Shown: piece by piece, positions 1-8,526 of the stretch
Layout of the letters: each line of letters begins with the position of its first letter
How positions within the stretch are numbered: position 1 is the stretch's first letter
Assembly (NCBI GenBank): GCA_019347855.1
Contig: JAHWKO010000002.1
Coordinates: forward strand, 1 to 64,000
DNA from: Actinomycetota bacterium
GTDB taxonomy: Bacteria; Actinomycetota; Nitriliruptoria; Nitriliruptorales; JAHWKO01
Direction: 5' to 3'
DNA: 64,000 bases
Made by a program: the position numbers and the translations under genes
The notes under the pieces: model-generated
Database searches by the model: none
Told to the model about the DNA's origin: nothing
What the model saw: only the letters and a program-made list of their open reading frames with translations

Positions 1-128
1 GAGGTGCTCATGATGTACAGGAACGGGCCCAGGGTCGCGATCGATGCGATGATGACGAGCACGTACGAGGCCACCTTCGTCGCGGTAGCGGGCTCTCCGA
101 CCTTGCGGAGGTGGCCGTCCGTGGCCAT
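1..128 (-). CDS. Sugar ABC transporter permease, MalG type (partial, cut by window edge)
   Basis: Only the first 42 codons are in the window. The ATG at 128-126 overlaps the TGA of the preceding permease (ATGA), so the two are translationally coupled. The visible N-terminus has a short charged cytoplasmic stretch, then the start of a first membrane helix (about residues 20-40, ending LGPFLYIMSTS). This is how the second (MalG/MsmG-like) permease of CUT1 sugar importers begins. Position after a solute-binding protein and a MalF-type permease supports the call. The EAA loop lies outside the window. Confidence 0.85.
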   Translation of the reverse strand, partial: MATDGHLRKVGEPATATKVASYVLVIIASIATLGPFLYIMST

Positions 129-1093
129 CAGGACCGCCACCGTGGGCGGAGGAGACGAAGGACCGCCAGCGTCAGCAGCAGGATCACGATCAACAGCAGG
201 AACGACAGGGTCGCGCCGAAGCCGGCCTGGTCGTACACGAAGATGCTCTTGAAGATGTACCAGACCACCGTGGCGGTGGAGCTCGCCGGACCGCCGTCCG
301 TCATCACGAACACCGTGTCGAAGATCTGCAGCGCGTAGAAGATCGCGATGATCGCGAAGAACATGAACCGGGGGCGCAGCAGCGGGAGGGTCAGGTGACG
401 GAACCGCTGCCACGGGTTCGTCCCGTCGAGGTGAGCCGCTTCGTACAACTCGTGTGGGAGGGCGAGCAGGCCGGCGAGGAAGAAGAGCGCCCAGAACCCC
501 ATCCCGCGCCAGATCTCCATCATGATGATCGTCGCGCGAGCCGTCCCCGTGCTCCCGAGCCAGTTGACCGTGTCCAGGCCGATACCTCGGAAGATCACGT
601 TCAGCGCACCGAAGTCTGGGTGGACGATGAACAGCCACAGGGCACCGACGATCACCAGGGGAGCCAGCACCGGGATGTAGAGCGCCGCGCGTAACGCGCC
701 GCCCCCCCGGCCGATGTTGCGCAGCAGCATCGCGAGCCCCAGCCCGAAGAGGAACAGTCCGGGGATCGAGATGCCCGCGATGATGAGCGTGTTGCGGATC
801 GTGGCCGTGACCAAGGAGTCGGAGAAGGTCTCCCGCCAGTTCTCGAGGCCGACGAACTCGGCCGACCCGTAGACCCCGCCCTGCTGGAACGTCGTGAGCA
901 GTAGCCACAGGATCGGGACCACGAGGAACAACGTGAAGAACACGAGGTTGGGACTCAGGAAGCCCAGTGCCTTCCACGTCCGCCTCAGCCGGTGACGACG
1001 TGCCAACCGCCGGTGTTCGTCGTCCGTCAGACGGCGGCGGGGTTCGGTTGCCGGGCGCTGTTCACGGTCCCCCTCCAGCGCCTCGACCGCCAC
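128..1093 (-). CDS. Sugar ABC transporter permease, MalF/UgpA type
   Basis: Inner-membrane permease of a CUT1 importer, about 321 residues. After about 40 charged residues there are six predicted helices, beginning FLSPNLVFFTLFLVV. The cytoplasmic EAA loop reads EAAHLDGTNPWQRF followed by TLPLLRP, the signature that docks the ATPase. The start is a GTG at 1093-1091, preceded by a strong purine-rich ribosome site (GGGAGGGAGG) 28 bases after the stop of the binding-protein gene. Longer upstream readings run into that gene in another frame. The gene overlaps the next permease by ATGA. No ATPase is visible nearby, as is common when a shared MsmK/MsiK-type ATPase serves several importers. The substrate is probably an oligosaccharide or sugar acid, judging by context. 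Confidence 0.93.
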   Translation of the reverse strand: MAVEALEGDREQRPATEPRRRLTDDEHRRLARRHRLRRTWKALGFLSPNLVFFTLFLVVPILWLLLTTFQQGGVYGSAEFVGLENWRETFSDSLVTATIRNTLIIAGISIPGLFLFGLGLAMLLRNIGRGGGALRAALYIPVLAPLVIVGALWLFIVHPDFGALNVIFRGIGLDTVNWLGSTGTARATIIMMEIWRGMGFWALFFLAGLLALPHELYEAAHLDGTNPWQRFRHLTLPLLRPRFMFFAIIAIFYALQIFDTVFVMTDGGPASSTATVVWYIFKSIFVYDQAGFGATLSFLLLIVILLLTLAVLRLLRPRWRS

Positions 1094-1121
1094 GCCCCTC
1101 CCTCCCTCCCTGAGGACGTCC

Positions 1122-2504
1122 CTAGAGGACGTCCTCGACCGCGGTGCAGACCTCCTCGAGCGTGGCGGCGGCGTCTGCCTGGCCGCGGTACAGACGATCG
1201 AAGGCGGGCTGCGCTCGGCCGAGCATCTCGTTGAGGTCGGGATGCAGCTGCCATCCCTGGGCGCCGGGGAGGATCTCCTCGACGACCTTCTTCGAGTGCG
1301 GGTCGTCCTCGAACATCCGGTCGGAGACGTCGGTCCTGTTCGGCAGCAGCGAGACCTCCGAGAAGTAGTCCACCACGACATCGGGAGAGGACAGGTAGCT
1401 GATCAGCTCCCACGCGGCGTCCTTGTCCTCGCTCTTGCTGGACATGGTCAGGAGCCCGACCCCCCACATACCCGTGGAGTGGTCCCCGGTCGTCCCGGGC
1501 GGGATCGGTGCGACCTCGAACTGCAGGTCTGGGTTCTCCATGGTGATGGTGGAGACGAACCCGCTCGCTTCGTGCGCGATGCCGACGCGTCCGTTGACGA
1601 AGAGCTCGCTCAGTCCCTGCTGGTCGTAGGCGCCCGGCTCCGGTGCGAGACCCTCGTCGGCGATCAGGTCGGCGACGAGCTGGAGCGTGTTCTGCGCCCC
1701 CGGTGTGTTCGCGGCACAGGCGGTCCAGTCCTCGTTGAGGAGCCGCGCACCGGATGTGTGCAACCAGGCGGCCCAGTCGAACGATGCGGGGTTGGCCTGG
1801 TCGGTACGGACGCTGAAGCCGAACGTCTCGTCGTCGAGTGCGCCGATCTTGCGAGCCGCTTCGGCGAAGGACTCTGCGGATCCGCTGACGTCCTCCACGT
1901 TCACCCCGGCCTGCTCGGCGAGGTCCGTGTTGACGAAGAGCATGGACAGCACGACACCCCACCACGGCACCCCGTAGATCTTCCCGTCGGGCCCTTTCGC
2001 CATGTCCCAGACCTCATCGGGGATGGCCTCGAAGTGTTCAGACCACGCCGGATCGGTGACGTACGGGGTGAGATCCTCGAAGGCGCCACGGTCGACCCAC
2101 TTGCCGAACTCCAGGTCGGGCACGGTGCTGACATCGGGCGGGTCGTCGCCCATGAACCGCGTCGGGAACTGCTGGCCCATCGCCTCGAAGTCGAACTGCT
2201 CGAAGGTGACCTGGACGTCGGGATGCTGCGACTCGAAACCGTCGATGACCTCCCCGACCTGCTGTTCCTCGTTCTCCGAGAACGGGCCCTTGTAGAGCAC
2301 GATGTCGCCCGAGACGGCGCTTCCGCCGTCCTCGGTTCCCGCGGCACCGGTCTGGCCGGTCGTCGGGTCCGATCCGGTTCCGGAGCCTCCGTCCCCACAC
2401 GCGACGAGGATCATCGCCGCGACGGTCAACCACACGGCGAACGCCCGGTGTAGCCGGGTCGCTCCCTTCGTTCGGGCCGGACGACGCAGATCGAAGGACC
2501 CCAC
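1122..2504 (-). CDS. Extracellular sugar-binding lipoprotein of an ABC importer
   Basis: Solute-binding protein of the SBP_bac_1 (MalE/UgpB) family, about 460 residues. The N-terminus is a lipoprotein signal: basic residues, a hydrophobic run, then ILVAC with cysteine as the lipidated residue, followed by a glycine/serine/threonine-rich linker. The mature part contains family features such as FESQHPDVQVTFEQ, the KIYGVPWWG segment and repeated tryptophans that typically stack on sugar rings. The GTG at 2504 is chosen because GGAAAGG lies 7 bases upstream and it places the signal peptide at the N-terminus. A farther in-frame start at 2603 would add an arginine-rich stretch without a ribosome site. 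It is first in an operon with the two permeases and is transcribed away from the MBL-fold gene at 2667. Confidence 0.93.
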   Translation of the reverse strand: MGSFDLRRPARTKGATRLHRAFAVWLTVAAMILVACGDGGSGTGSDPTTGQTGAAGTEDGGSAVSGDIVLYKGPFSENEEQQVGEVIDGFESQHPDVQVTFEQFDFEAMGQQFPTRFMGDDPPDVSTVPDLEFGKWVDRGAFEDLTPYVTDPAWSEHFEAIPDEVWDMAKGPDGKIYGVPWWGVVLSMLFVNTDLAEQAGVNVEDVSGSAESFAEAARKIGALDDETFGFSVRTDQANPASFDWAAWLHTSGARLLNEDWTACAANTPGAQNTLQLVADLIADEGLAPEPGAYDQQGLSELFVNGRVGIAHEASGFVSTITMENPDLQFEVAPIPPGTTGDHSTGMWGVGLLTMSSKSEDKDAAWELISYLSSPDVVVDYFSEVSLLPNRTDVSDRMFEDDPHSKKVVEEILPGAQGWQLHPDLNEMLGRAQPAFDRLYRGQADAAATLEEVCTAVEDVL

Positions 2505-2609
2505 AGCGCAACCTTTCCGGAGAATAGAACGCACTTCTGCGAGCCTAGCATCCGAGCGCGTGGGGCTGTCAAGGCTCCGGTCGCGGCGCTGGGACCGGCG
2601 CACGCTGCT

Positions 2610-2638
2610 GTAGAATCATGTTCTGTATGCTAGAAATC
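2610..2638. promoter_or_regulatory. AT-rich element upstream of the MBL-fold gene
   Basis: The only AT-rich block in the divergent gap between the binding-protein operon and the MBL-fold gene. It contains TTCT and AGAA arms in the run TTCTGTATGCTAGAA (2621-2635). It resembles the other short AT-rich blocks in front of catabolic genes in this window, but the GTTAG half-site is degenerate (GCTAG), so membership in the shared-operator set is doubtful. Confidence 0.35.
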
Positions 2639-2666
2639 CGATCTTCCGGCGGATGACGGGGTCACA

Positions 2667-3674
2667 CTGAACGAGCAGATCGATCTCGCCCCCGTCGATC
2701 GGGTCCGGATCACGACCCTTGTCGACAACGTCATCGACGTCTGGATGCCCGACCAGGGTCCGGCCGAACGCCTCCGTGACCACGGCTCGGCCATCCAGAT
2801 CCCGACGAGCGTGCTCGAGGCCGGCGTGGTCGACGACCAACCGCGCGCGGAGCACGGCTTCTCGGCGTTGGTGTCGGTCACCGTGGGGGATGACCAGACC
2901 CACGTCCTGTTCGATGCCGGTCGCACTCCCGACGGGTTGATCCACAACATGCGGTGCCTGGGCATCGATCCGGGCGACATCGCTGCTGTGGTTCTCAGCC
3001 ACGGGCACTTCGATCACACGACCGGGATCGACGGGTTCATCCGGGGCGTGGGCAGGAGCAACCTGCCGGTCATCATCCACCCGCACTTCTGGAACCGTCG
3101 GCGGATCCTGCTCCCTGGGCGCGAACCGTGGGAACTGCCGACCACGAGTCGCTCGGCGCTCGAGGGGGCCGGTTTCGACATCGTCGAACAGCGGCAGCCG
3201 TCGTTCCTCCTGGACGGCTGCCTCCTCGTCACCGGTGAGGTCGACCGCACGAACGACTTCGAGCCCGGCTTCCCCCTCCAGGAAGCGTGGTCGGGCGGAT
3301 CGTGGGAGCCGGATCCTCTCGTCCTGGACGATCAGGCCCTGCTCCTCAACGTGCGGGGCCGGGGGTTGGTGGTCATGACCGGCTGCGGTCACGCCGGGAT
3401 CGTCAACACCATCGCTTACGCTCGCCGCCTGACCGGGATCCAACAGGTCCACGGGGTGGTGGGTGGTTTCCACCTGAACGGTCCGCTGTTCGAACCGCTG
3501 ATCCCCCGGGTGTGCGACGCGTTCGCGCAGGTCGCTCCGGATGTCATCGTCCCGGCCCACTGCACCGGATGGCGCGCGATCCACGCGCTGGCAGCCCGGT
3601 TCCCCGAGGCGTTCGTTCCCAACAGCGTGGGCACGACCTTCGAGTTCGGGCCGGAACCCGGGCGGTCGGACTGA
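2667..3674 (+). CDS. Metallo-beta-lactamase-fold hydrolase
   Basis: MBL-fold metallohydrolase resembling the 7,8-dihydropterin-6-methyl-4-aminobenzene-phosphate synthase-like group. The metal motif is intact: VVLSHGHFDHTTG, then TGCGHAGIVN and the C-terminal PAHCTGW. The first ATG is at 2745, but the reading frame is open and protein-like upstream (TTLVDNVIDVW, the usual first strand of this group). No ATG, GTG or TTG lies between the TAG at 2631 and 2745, so a CTG at 2667 is the only near-cognate start that includes the conserved strand. The physiological substrate is unknown. It is transcribed away from the sugar ABC operon and faces the GlcD-type oxidase gene tail to tail. Confidence 0.82.
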   Translation: MNEQIDLAPVDRVRITTLVDNVIDVWMPDQGPAERLRDHGSAIQIPTSVLEAGVVDDQPRAEHGFSALVSVTVGDDQTHVLFDAGRTPDGLIHNMRCLGIDPGDIAAVVLSHGHFDHTTGIDGFIRGVGRSNLPVIIHPHFWNRRRILLPGREPWELPTTSRSALEGAGFDIVEQRQPSFLLDGCLLVTGEVDRTNDFEPGFPLQEAWSGGSWEPDPLVLDDQALLLNVRGRGLVVMTGCGHAGIVNTIAYARRLTGIQQVHGVVGGFHLNGPLFEPLIPRVCDAFAQVAPDVIVPAHCTGWRAIHALAARFPEAFVPNSVGTTFEFGPEPGRSD

Positions 3675-3709
3675 TCCCCAGGCGTTCCCACGGGACCCGC
3701 GCGGGCCGG

Positions 3710-5098
3710 TCAGATCCCGAGCGCCTTCCCGGGGTTGAGGATGCCGGTCGGATCCAGGGCGGTCTTGACCGAGCGGTTGACCTCCAGCGCGCCCGGGCTG
3801 AGCTCGCGTTCGAGGTAGGCGTTCTTCAGCGTTCCGACCCCGTGCTCGCCGGTGATCGTGCCACCGAGCTCGAGGGTGATCGTGAGGATGTCGTCGAACG
3901 CCTGCCGGGCCCGGGTGCGCTCGTCCTCGTCGTCGGTCTCCATCACGATCGTGGGGTGCATGTTCCCGTCGCCCGCATGCCCGAAGGTGCCGATGAGGAC
4001 GTCGTGACGATCGGAGATCGACCCGATCCGTGCGAGGAGGTCTGGAACGCGTCCCCGAGGTACGGCGACGTCATCGAGCAACGTGGCGCCGAGCCGCTCG
4101 AGGGCGGGGTAGGCGAGCCGGCGCGCCATCAGCAGTTGGTCGCTCTCGGTCGGGTCCTCCGTGTGCGCCACGTACGACGCGCCGGCGGCGTCGCACGTCT
4201 CCGCCATGAGCTCCAGCTCGATCCGGCGTTGCTCTCCAGGGGCATCCGAGCTCAGGAGGAGCAGCGCGCCCGTGTCCACGTCGAGTCCCATGCGCCTCCA
4301 GTCCTCGACGGCACGGACGGTCGCCTGATCGAGCAGCTCCGCGAGGGAGGGGACGACGCCCGCACGGAAGATGTCCGCCACCGCCCGGCCGGCCGCCTGG
4401 AGTGTCGGGAAGAACGCGACCGACGTGGCGGCGGGGCGTGGTAGTGGACGCAGCCTGAGCCGAGCGGAGGTCACCACGCCCAGCGTGCCCTCGGAGCCCA
4501 CGAAGAGCCCGGTGAGGTCGAGGCCGGCGACGCCCTTCACGGTCCGACGTCCCGTCTCCACGAGGGTGCCGTCGGCGAGGATGACCTCGAGCCCGAGGAC
4601 GTAGTCGCGGGTCACGCCGTACTTCACGCAACACAGCCCGCCCGCGTTGGTCGCGATGTTGCCGCCGATCGTCGAGAAACCCTTGCTCGCGGGGTCGGGC
4701 GGGTACCACAGGCCGTGCTCCGCGACCGCTCCGGAGATGTCGGCGTTGATGACTCCCGGTTCGACGACGACCGAACGGTCGTCCACGTCGAGTTCGCGGA
4801 TCGCGTCCATGCGATCGAGGCACAGCACCACGCAGTCTTCGACGGCGGCCGCTCCCCCCGACAGGCCGCTGCCGGCGCCCCGTGGGACCACCGGCACCCC
4901 ATGGCGGTGTGCCGTGCGCAACACGGCCTGGACGTCGGCGGTCGTCACCGGGAACGCCACCGCCTGCGGGTGCCCGGGATCCGTCCACAACGCCTCGTCG
5001 TAGCGGTAGCCGGCGGTGATGTCCGGATCGGTCGCGACCGCGCCGTCGAGCAGCGTCGCGGACAGCTCGCGCAGGAACGTGTTCCCTCGGTTTACCAC
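3710..5098 (-). CDS. FAD-linked 2-hydroxyacid oxidase, GlcD / D-lactate dehydrogenase type
   Basis: About 462 residues, the usual length for GlcD-like oxidases. The N-terminal FAD_binding_4 domain (about residues 40-180) shows VVPRGAGSGLSGGA and FSTIGGNIATNAGGLCCVKYG. The C-terminal FAD-oxidase_C domain holds FGHAGDGNMHPT and ends with GEHGVGTLKNAYL and LDPTGILNPGKALG. These enzymes oxidise glycolate, D-lactate or other 2-hydroxyacids to 2-oxoacids, passing electrons to a partner or the quinone pool. No GlcE/GlcF partner is adjacent. The GTG start at 5098 has AGAGGA 6 bases upstream. An IclR-like remnant lies divergently next to it, suggesting it once had a dedicated regulator. Confidence 0.92.
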   Translation of the reverse strand: MVNRGNTFLRELSATLLDGAVATDPDITAGYRYDEALWTDPGHPQAVAFPVTTADVQAVLRTAHRHGVPVVPRGAGSGLSGGAAAVEDCVVLCLDRMDAIRELDVDDRSVVVEPGVINADISGAVAEHGLWYPPDPASKGFSTIGGNIATNAGGLCCVKYGVTRDYVLGLEVILADGTLVETGRRTVKGVAGLDLTGLFVGSEGTLGVVTSARLRLRPLPRPAATSVAFFPTLQAAGRAVADIFRAGVVPSLAELLDQATVRAVEDWRRMGLDVDTGALLLLSSDAPGEQRRIELELMAETCDAAGASYVAHTEDPTESDQLLMARRLAYPALERLGATLLDDVAVPRGRVPDLLARIGSISDRHDVLIGTFGHAGDGNMHPTIVMETDDEDERTRARQAFDDILTITLELGGTITGEHGVGTLKNAYLERELSPGALEVNRSVKTALDPTGILNPGKALGI

Positions 5099-5200
5099 GA
5101 CGGTCCTCTCGACTCGCGTACGCAGGGTAGAACGGCCTTCCCGTGGGCGGACCGGCTCGTCTGAGAGGCTCGATCCCGCTTGCGGCTAGAGTGCCCGCGA

Positions 5201-5328
5201 TGGAAGCGCCCAAGTACCCGATCGAGTCCGTTGACAACGCCCTGCGCCTGATCCCGATGGTCACGCTCGACTACCTCAACCCCGTGACTGGAGGAGCGGT
5301 GATGCAGCGACGTGGGAACCCGTCCTGA
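5201..5328 (+). pseudogene. IclR-family regulator N-terminal remnant joined to a cupin-like fragment
   Basis: An ATG at 5201 opens a 42-codon frame beginning MEAPKYPIESVDNALRL, which matches the very N-terminus of IclR-type regulators (typically YPVESVDRALRLL). The winged-helix sequence should follow, but instead the frame reads TLDYLNPVTGGAVMQ, which looks like the NPxTGG stretch of gentisate-dioxygenase-type cupins, and stops at 5328. No continuation of either family is seen in the other frames downstream. I read this as a deletion joining remnants of two genes. The IclR identification rests on about 15 residues. Confidence 0.45.
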
Positions 5329-5697
5329 TGGACTGCGCGACGCCCGCATACGTACTGAGACGGGTCATGTCGTCGTAGGAGAACCGCCAACTGAATCCCC
5401 ACCGGTGCTGCGACCTGGCTCAAGTCTCGTCGGGTATTGGGGCGGGTCATGGTGCGGATCGAACGCCTCGAGTTCGGCGGAGGTAACGTCGAACATGTCA
5501 CCCGACACGGTGTATCGATATCGGAGATCGAGATCGTGTCCCGCGGCCAACCGCAGATCCGTCGGAACAAGCTGGTTGAGCAGCGGACTACTACGCCGTT
5601 GCTAACGGCATCCGTGTGAATTTCCGGCGCTTCTGCTGTTTCCGTGGGTGTGAATGACAGCCCCAAACCGGGGTCGAACTAGCTGAACCACAATCGG
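5329..5697. other. Non-coding, decayed stretch
   Basis: No convincing complete gene. On the minus strand 5365-5590 there is a protein-like stretch in one frame (DLDLRYRYTVSGDMFDVTSA near 5500) that starts after a stop, has no start codon with a ribosome site and ends in low-quality sequence. It is probably another gene remnant. Local GC is lower than in flanking genes, as expected for decaying sequence. Confidence 0.4.
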
Positions 5698-7458
5698 CTA
5701 ACCCTTGTACCAGCCTCGAAGACCGTGAGGCTGGTTGCTGTCGTGGCCATGGGGATCCGCCCCTCGGGCCGTCGCAGCTCTGGCTAACGACGCGCGGCGG
5801 GCGAGGAGACTGACGAACATCAGGACCGCCGCGACGAGCACGCCGCCGGTCAGGGCACCAGTGGCGGGCAGAGCCTCCTGAGGAAAGCCCTGCTCCGCCG
5901 CCAGGCCTGATCGTCCGACGGACGCTTGCCCGCGGGACTTGCCTGCCGGCGACTTCACGCGTGGACATTCGCGGCGGGCTTCCTCCGCGTCACGGCCGGT
6001 CGGTGTCGTGGCGAAGCGGACGGCGGTGTAGGCGATGTAGCCGGTGAGTTCCGTCGGCCCTGCGGCGAGACCCGGAACGGCGTCGGTCGGTCCGGGGCCG
6101 AGCTTCTGGTACGAGATATGCGCAAGTCCGCCGCAGGCTTGTAGGGCCGTGTAGTCACCGAAGCCAGCCAACGCCGAGACGGGTGCCGAAGGAGCGGGGA
6201 GGTACGCCGTGCTGTCGAGCGTGACCGGCGGAGCCCAACTCCCGTCCGGTTCCATCACGCGAAGTCGCAGTTCGACTATGTCGCTGTCCCGAGTGGGCTT
6301 CTCGTAGTAGTCGAGCACCGCGGTCCCCAACACCGGATCGTAGGCAAGGTTGGGTTGGGTGCTCGACGCTCCCACCTGAGACCCGGGTGCGCCGGATCCC
6401 GCGACCGCCTCTGGCGTGGACCACGTCAGCCCACCATCATCGGAGTACTGGTAACGCGTCACGAGGTCGCTGGGAACGCCTTCGTCTCCCACTGCCCGGT
6501 CGGTGAAGACGTTGAGGTAGCGATCTTGTCCCGGATCGTAGATCAGCGTGGCTCCCGCATCGGTTGTCGTGGTGCACTCGCCGATCGTCGCGCAGTTGGT
6601 CTGTACCAGGCTCGGGCCGAAGGTCGTCGCCATGGGTACGTCCCGCGGGGAGACCGTCATATCCGCGTTGACCTGGTTGAACCTCAGCAGGTGGCCACCG
6701 GCGGTCGTAGCCAGCGCGGCACCGCGGATGGCCAGGACGCCCGGTTCGCGCGTGGCGGCGAGGCGCGGGTGGTCGCCATCCCCGAGGCCCACGGTTGCCT
6801 GGGTCGCCACAGGCGGGGTCCAGTCGCAGGGGTCGTCGTCGGTCCCCAGCCGGCTGACGAACTCGCCGCCACCGTTGAAGTGGCGCCATGCGACGAAAGT
6901 CCGGCCGTTGAACAGGATCTTCTGTCCGTCGTCGTCGTAGGTGGGGGCGGCGACGACGTGTGGACCCTCCCAGGTGCGGCCCTGGTCCGTGGAGGTGAAG
7001 GTGACGGTCGCCTGGTCGCGAGACTCGGTGAGGGTGAGTGCGTTCGCGTACCGCGGACAGGGATCGCCGGTCGTGTCCGCGATCCACGGGTCGACCTGCG
7101 TAACGAACGGCGGACCGTCGTCGATGGGCTGGCACTCCCAGTCGCTCGCGTCGGAGGACCGACACGACCACGTCGGGCCGTTGCCGGATCCGGGGGCAGC
7201 CTCCGTGAACACCGTGACGAGCCCCTGCCGGTTCACCGCGAGCGACGTCTCGCGGAAGAACGGTTTGCCCTCAGCGTCCGGGAAGGCCCCGCGGTCCGGC
7301 GTGATCTTCGTCGGTGGGACGACGAAGTGGTAGCCGAGCGGGAGGTCGGCTGGTGCCTCCTGCGTGTCCGCTGCGACAATCGCGGAACGCCCCCAGCCGA
7401 GCGCGGTCGATATGAGGAGGACGACGAACACGGCTGAGGTGTAGCGGCGTCCGTACAT
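5698..7458 (-). CDS. Exported Asp-box (sialidase-fold) protein with LPATG cell-wall sorting signal
   Basis: About 586 residues. The N-terminus has a signal peptide (basic MYGRR, a hydrophobic core, then an Ala-rich cleavage region). The mature part carries Asp-box/BNR repeats (STDQGRTWEGP and SDDGGLTWSTP) of a beta-propeller, with paired cysteines expected of an exported protein. The C-terminus has LPATG, a hydrophobic helix and LLARR, the sortase sorting layout. A further 27 or so residues follow the arginines, longer than the usual short tail. The ATG at 7458 is preferred (GGGGG nearby); a GTG at 7470 is possible. Hydrolytic activity is not assured, because the sialidase arginine triad and FRIP motif are not obvious. 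It lies beside a DapA-family gene, so a sialic-acid or acidic-glycan link is possible but speculative. Confidence 0.78.
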   Translation of the reverse strand: MYGRRYTSAVFVVLLISTALGWGRSAIVAADTQEAPADLPLGYHFVVPPTKITPDRGAFPDAEGKPFFRETSLAVNRQGLVTVFTEAAPGSGNGPTWSCRSSDASDWECQPIDDGPPFVTQVDPWIADTTGDPCPRYANALTLTESRDQATVTFTSTDQGRTWEGPHVVAAPTYDDDGQKILFNGRTFVAWRHFNGGGEFVSRLGTDDDPCDWTPPVATQATVGLGDGDHPRLAATREPGVLAIRGAALATTAGGHLLRFNQVNADMTVSPRDVPMATTFGPSLVQTNCATIGECTTTTDAGATLIYDPGQDRYLNVFTDRAVGDEGVPSDLVTRYQYSDDGGLTWSTPEAVAGSGAPGSQVGASSTQPNLAYDPVLGTAVLDYYEKPTRDSDIVELRLRVMEPDGSWAPPVTLDSTAYLPAPSAPVSALAGFGDYTALQACGGLAHISYQKLGPGPTDAVPGLAAGPTELTGYIAYTAVRFATTPTGRDAEEARRECPRVKSPAGKSRGQASVGRSGLAAEQGFPQEALPATGALTGGVLVAAVLMFVSLLARRASLARAATARGADPHGHDSNQPHGLRGWYKG

Positions 7459-7563
7459 CCTGACCCCCACGAGGTTCGTAAGGCAATCTACCTTATCGGG
7501 CCGGCGACCTCAACAGGGAGAACGGGACGGCAGGCGGCAGCGTGGAGTTGACGTGGGTACGGC

Positions 7564-7580
7564 AGTTAGGTAGGAACCCT
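7564..7580 (+). promoter_or_regulatory. Candidate shared operator upstream of the DapA-family operon
   Basis: AGTTAGGTAGGAACCCT, 58 bases before the ATG at 7639. The left arm AGTTAGG is identical to that of the better copies at 19010 and 50950; the right arm is poorly kept. It is the only AT-biased element in this 180-base gap. Confidence 0.4.
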
Positions 7581-7638
7581 GTCGAAGCGGACGTGGCACC
7601 GCAGGCTGCGCGGTGCGATCGACGAGAGCCACAAGCAG

Positions 7639-8526
7639 ATGGCCTGGACCGAGCTCGACGGCGTGCTCACGGCACTGCTCACGCCGACCACGACCGCAGG
7701 CGAGATCGACCTCGGTGCACTGGATGAGTTGGTCGGCTTCCAGTCTGAGGCAGGTGTGACCGGGCTTTTCGTGCTCGGGACAGCCGGACAAGGGCCGATG
7801 CTGACGGTCGACGAGCGACGGCACCTCGCGGAGCGCATAGTCGATGCGGCGCACGGACGTCTGCGAGTCGTGGTCCACATCGGGGCGCTGCCGCAGTCGG
7901 CGGCGACGGACCTCGCCGTCCACGCTGTCGAGGCTGGCGCAACGGCGATCTCCAGTGTGCCGCCGGTGTACTACCAGCCGGACTTCCCGGCGGTGCGTGA
8001 CTACTACCGCAGCATCCGTGCAGCGGTCGGAGACGCGATCCCGCTCCTGGCGTACAACAACCCTCCGGCCACCGGCTACGACCTGCGCCCTCACGAAGCG
8101 GCCGAACTGCACCGGGCGGGCGTGATCGCCGGCGTGAAGCAGGCGAGCGCCAGCATCGCTGACCTCGCTGCGCTTCTCTCCGCCGACGTCCCGGTCTGGA
8201 TGGCCAACGCAGGATGCAACCTCGCCGCGTTCGCCATGGGGGCACGTGGAGCGATCTCCACCATCACCAACGTGGTCCCCAAGTTGTTCCTCGAACTGTA
8301 CGAAGCGGTGCAGGGGGGGCGCCTCGAGGACGCGCGCGACCTGCAGCACCGCATCAACTGGACCGCGTCCAGGCTCCGCGAACCGACCATCGGTGCACTG
8401 CATGCTGCGTGCGCCCTGCGCGGGCTCCCTGCTGGGCAGCCCCGCTCGCCGCTACGCATGCCCACAGCGGAGGCTGTCCCGAGGATCCGAGAGGCGCTCG
8501 ATGCGCTGGGTGCGTCTCGGCCATGA
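7639..8526 (+). CDS. DapA/NanA-family class I aldolase or dehydratase
   Basis: 295 residues, normal for the dihydrodipicolinate synthase/N-acetylneuraminate lyase family (TIM barrel). The Schiff-base lysine is K167 in AGVKQAS and the catalytic tyrosine is Y139 in LLAYNNPPATG. The pyruvate-binding loop reads LGTAGQGPM instead of the GTTGE of true DapA. That variant fits sugar-acid aldolases/dehydratases acting on 2-keto-3-deoxy acids rather than lysine synthesis. It is the first gene of a tightly coupled operon (ATGA overlap with the next gene) containing redox, lactonase-like and kinase genes, so a role in cleaving a 2-keto-3-deoxy sugar acid to pyruvate plus an aldehyde is inferred. The ribosome site is weak. 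Confidence 0.88.
   Translation: MAWTELDGVLTALLTPTTTAGEIDLGALDELVGFQSEAGVTGLFVLGTAGQGPMLTVDERRHLAERIVDAAHGRLRVVVHIGALPQSAATDLAVHAVEAGATAISSVPPVYYQPDFPAVRDYYRSIRAAVGDAIPLLAYNNPPATGYDLRPHEAAELHRAGVIAGVKQASASIADLAALLSADVPVWMANAGCNLAAFAMGARGAISTITNVVPKLFLELYEAVQGGRLEDARDLQHRINWTASRLREPTIGALHAACALRGLPAGQPRSPLRMPTAEAVPRIREALDALGASRP

Noticed and set aside
5698..7458. Calling the Asp-box protein a sialidase, with 7639 as N-acetylneuraminate lyase and the SIS/PfkB genes as a sialic-acid pathway
   Set aside because: The sialidase arginine triad and FRIP motif are not evident, the aldolase loop is GTAGQG rather than that of NanA, and no ManNAc epimerase or NagA/NagB is present.
7471..7500. AAGGTAGATTGCCTT palindrome upstream of the Asp-box gene as another copy of the shared operator
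   Set aside because: It is a palindrome, but its arms (AAGG/CCTT) differ from GTTAG/CTAAC. It may serve a different regulator.
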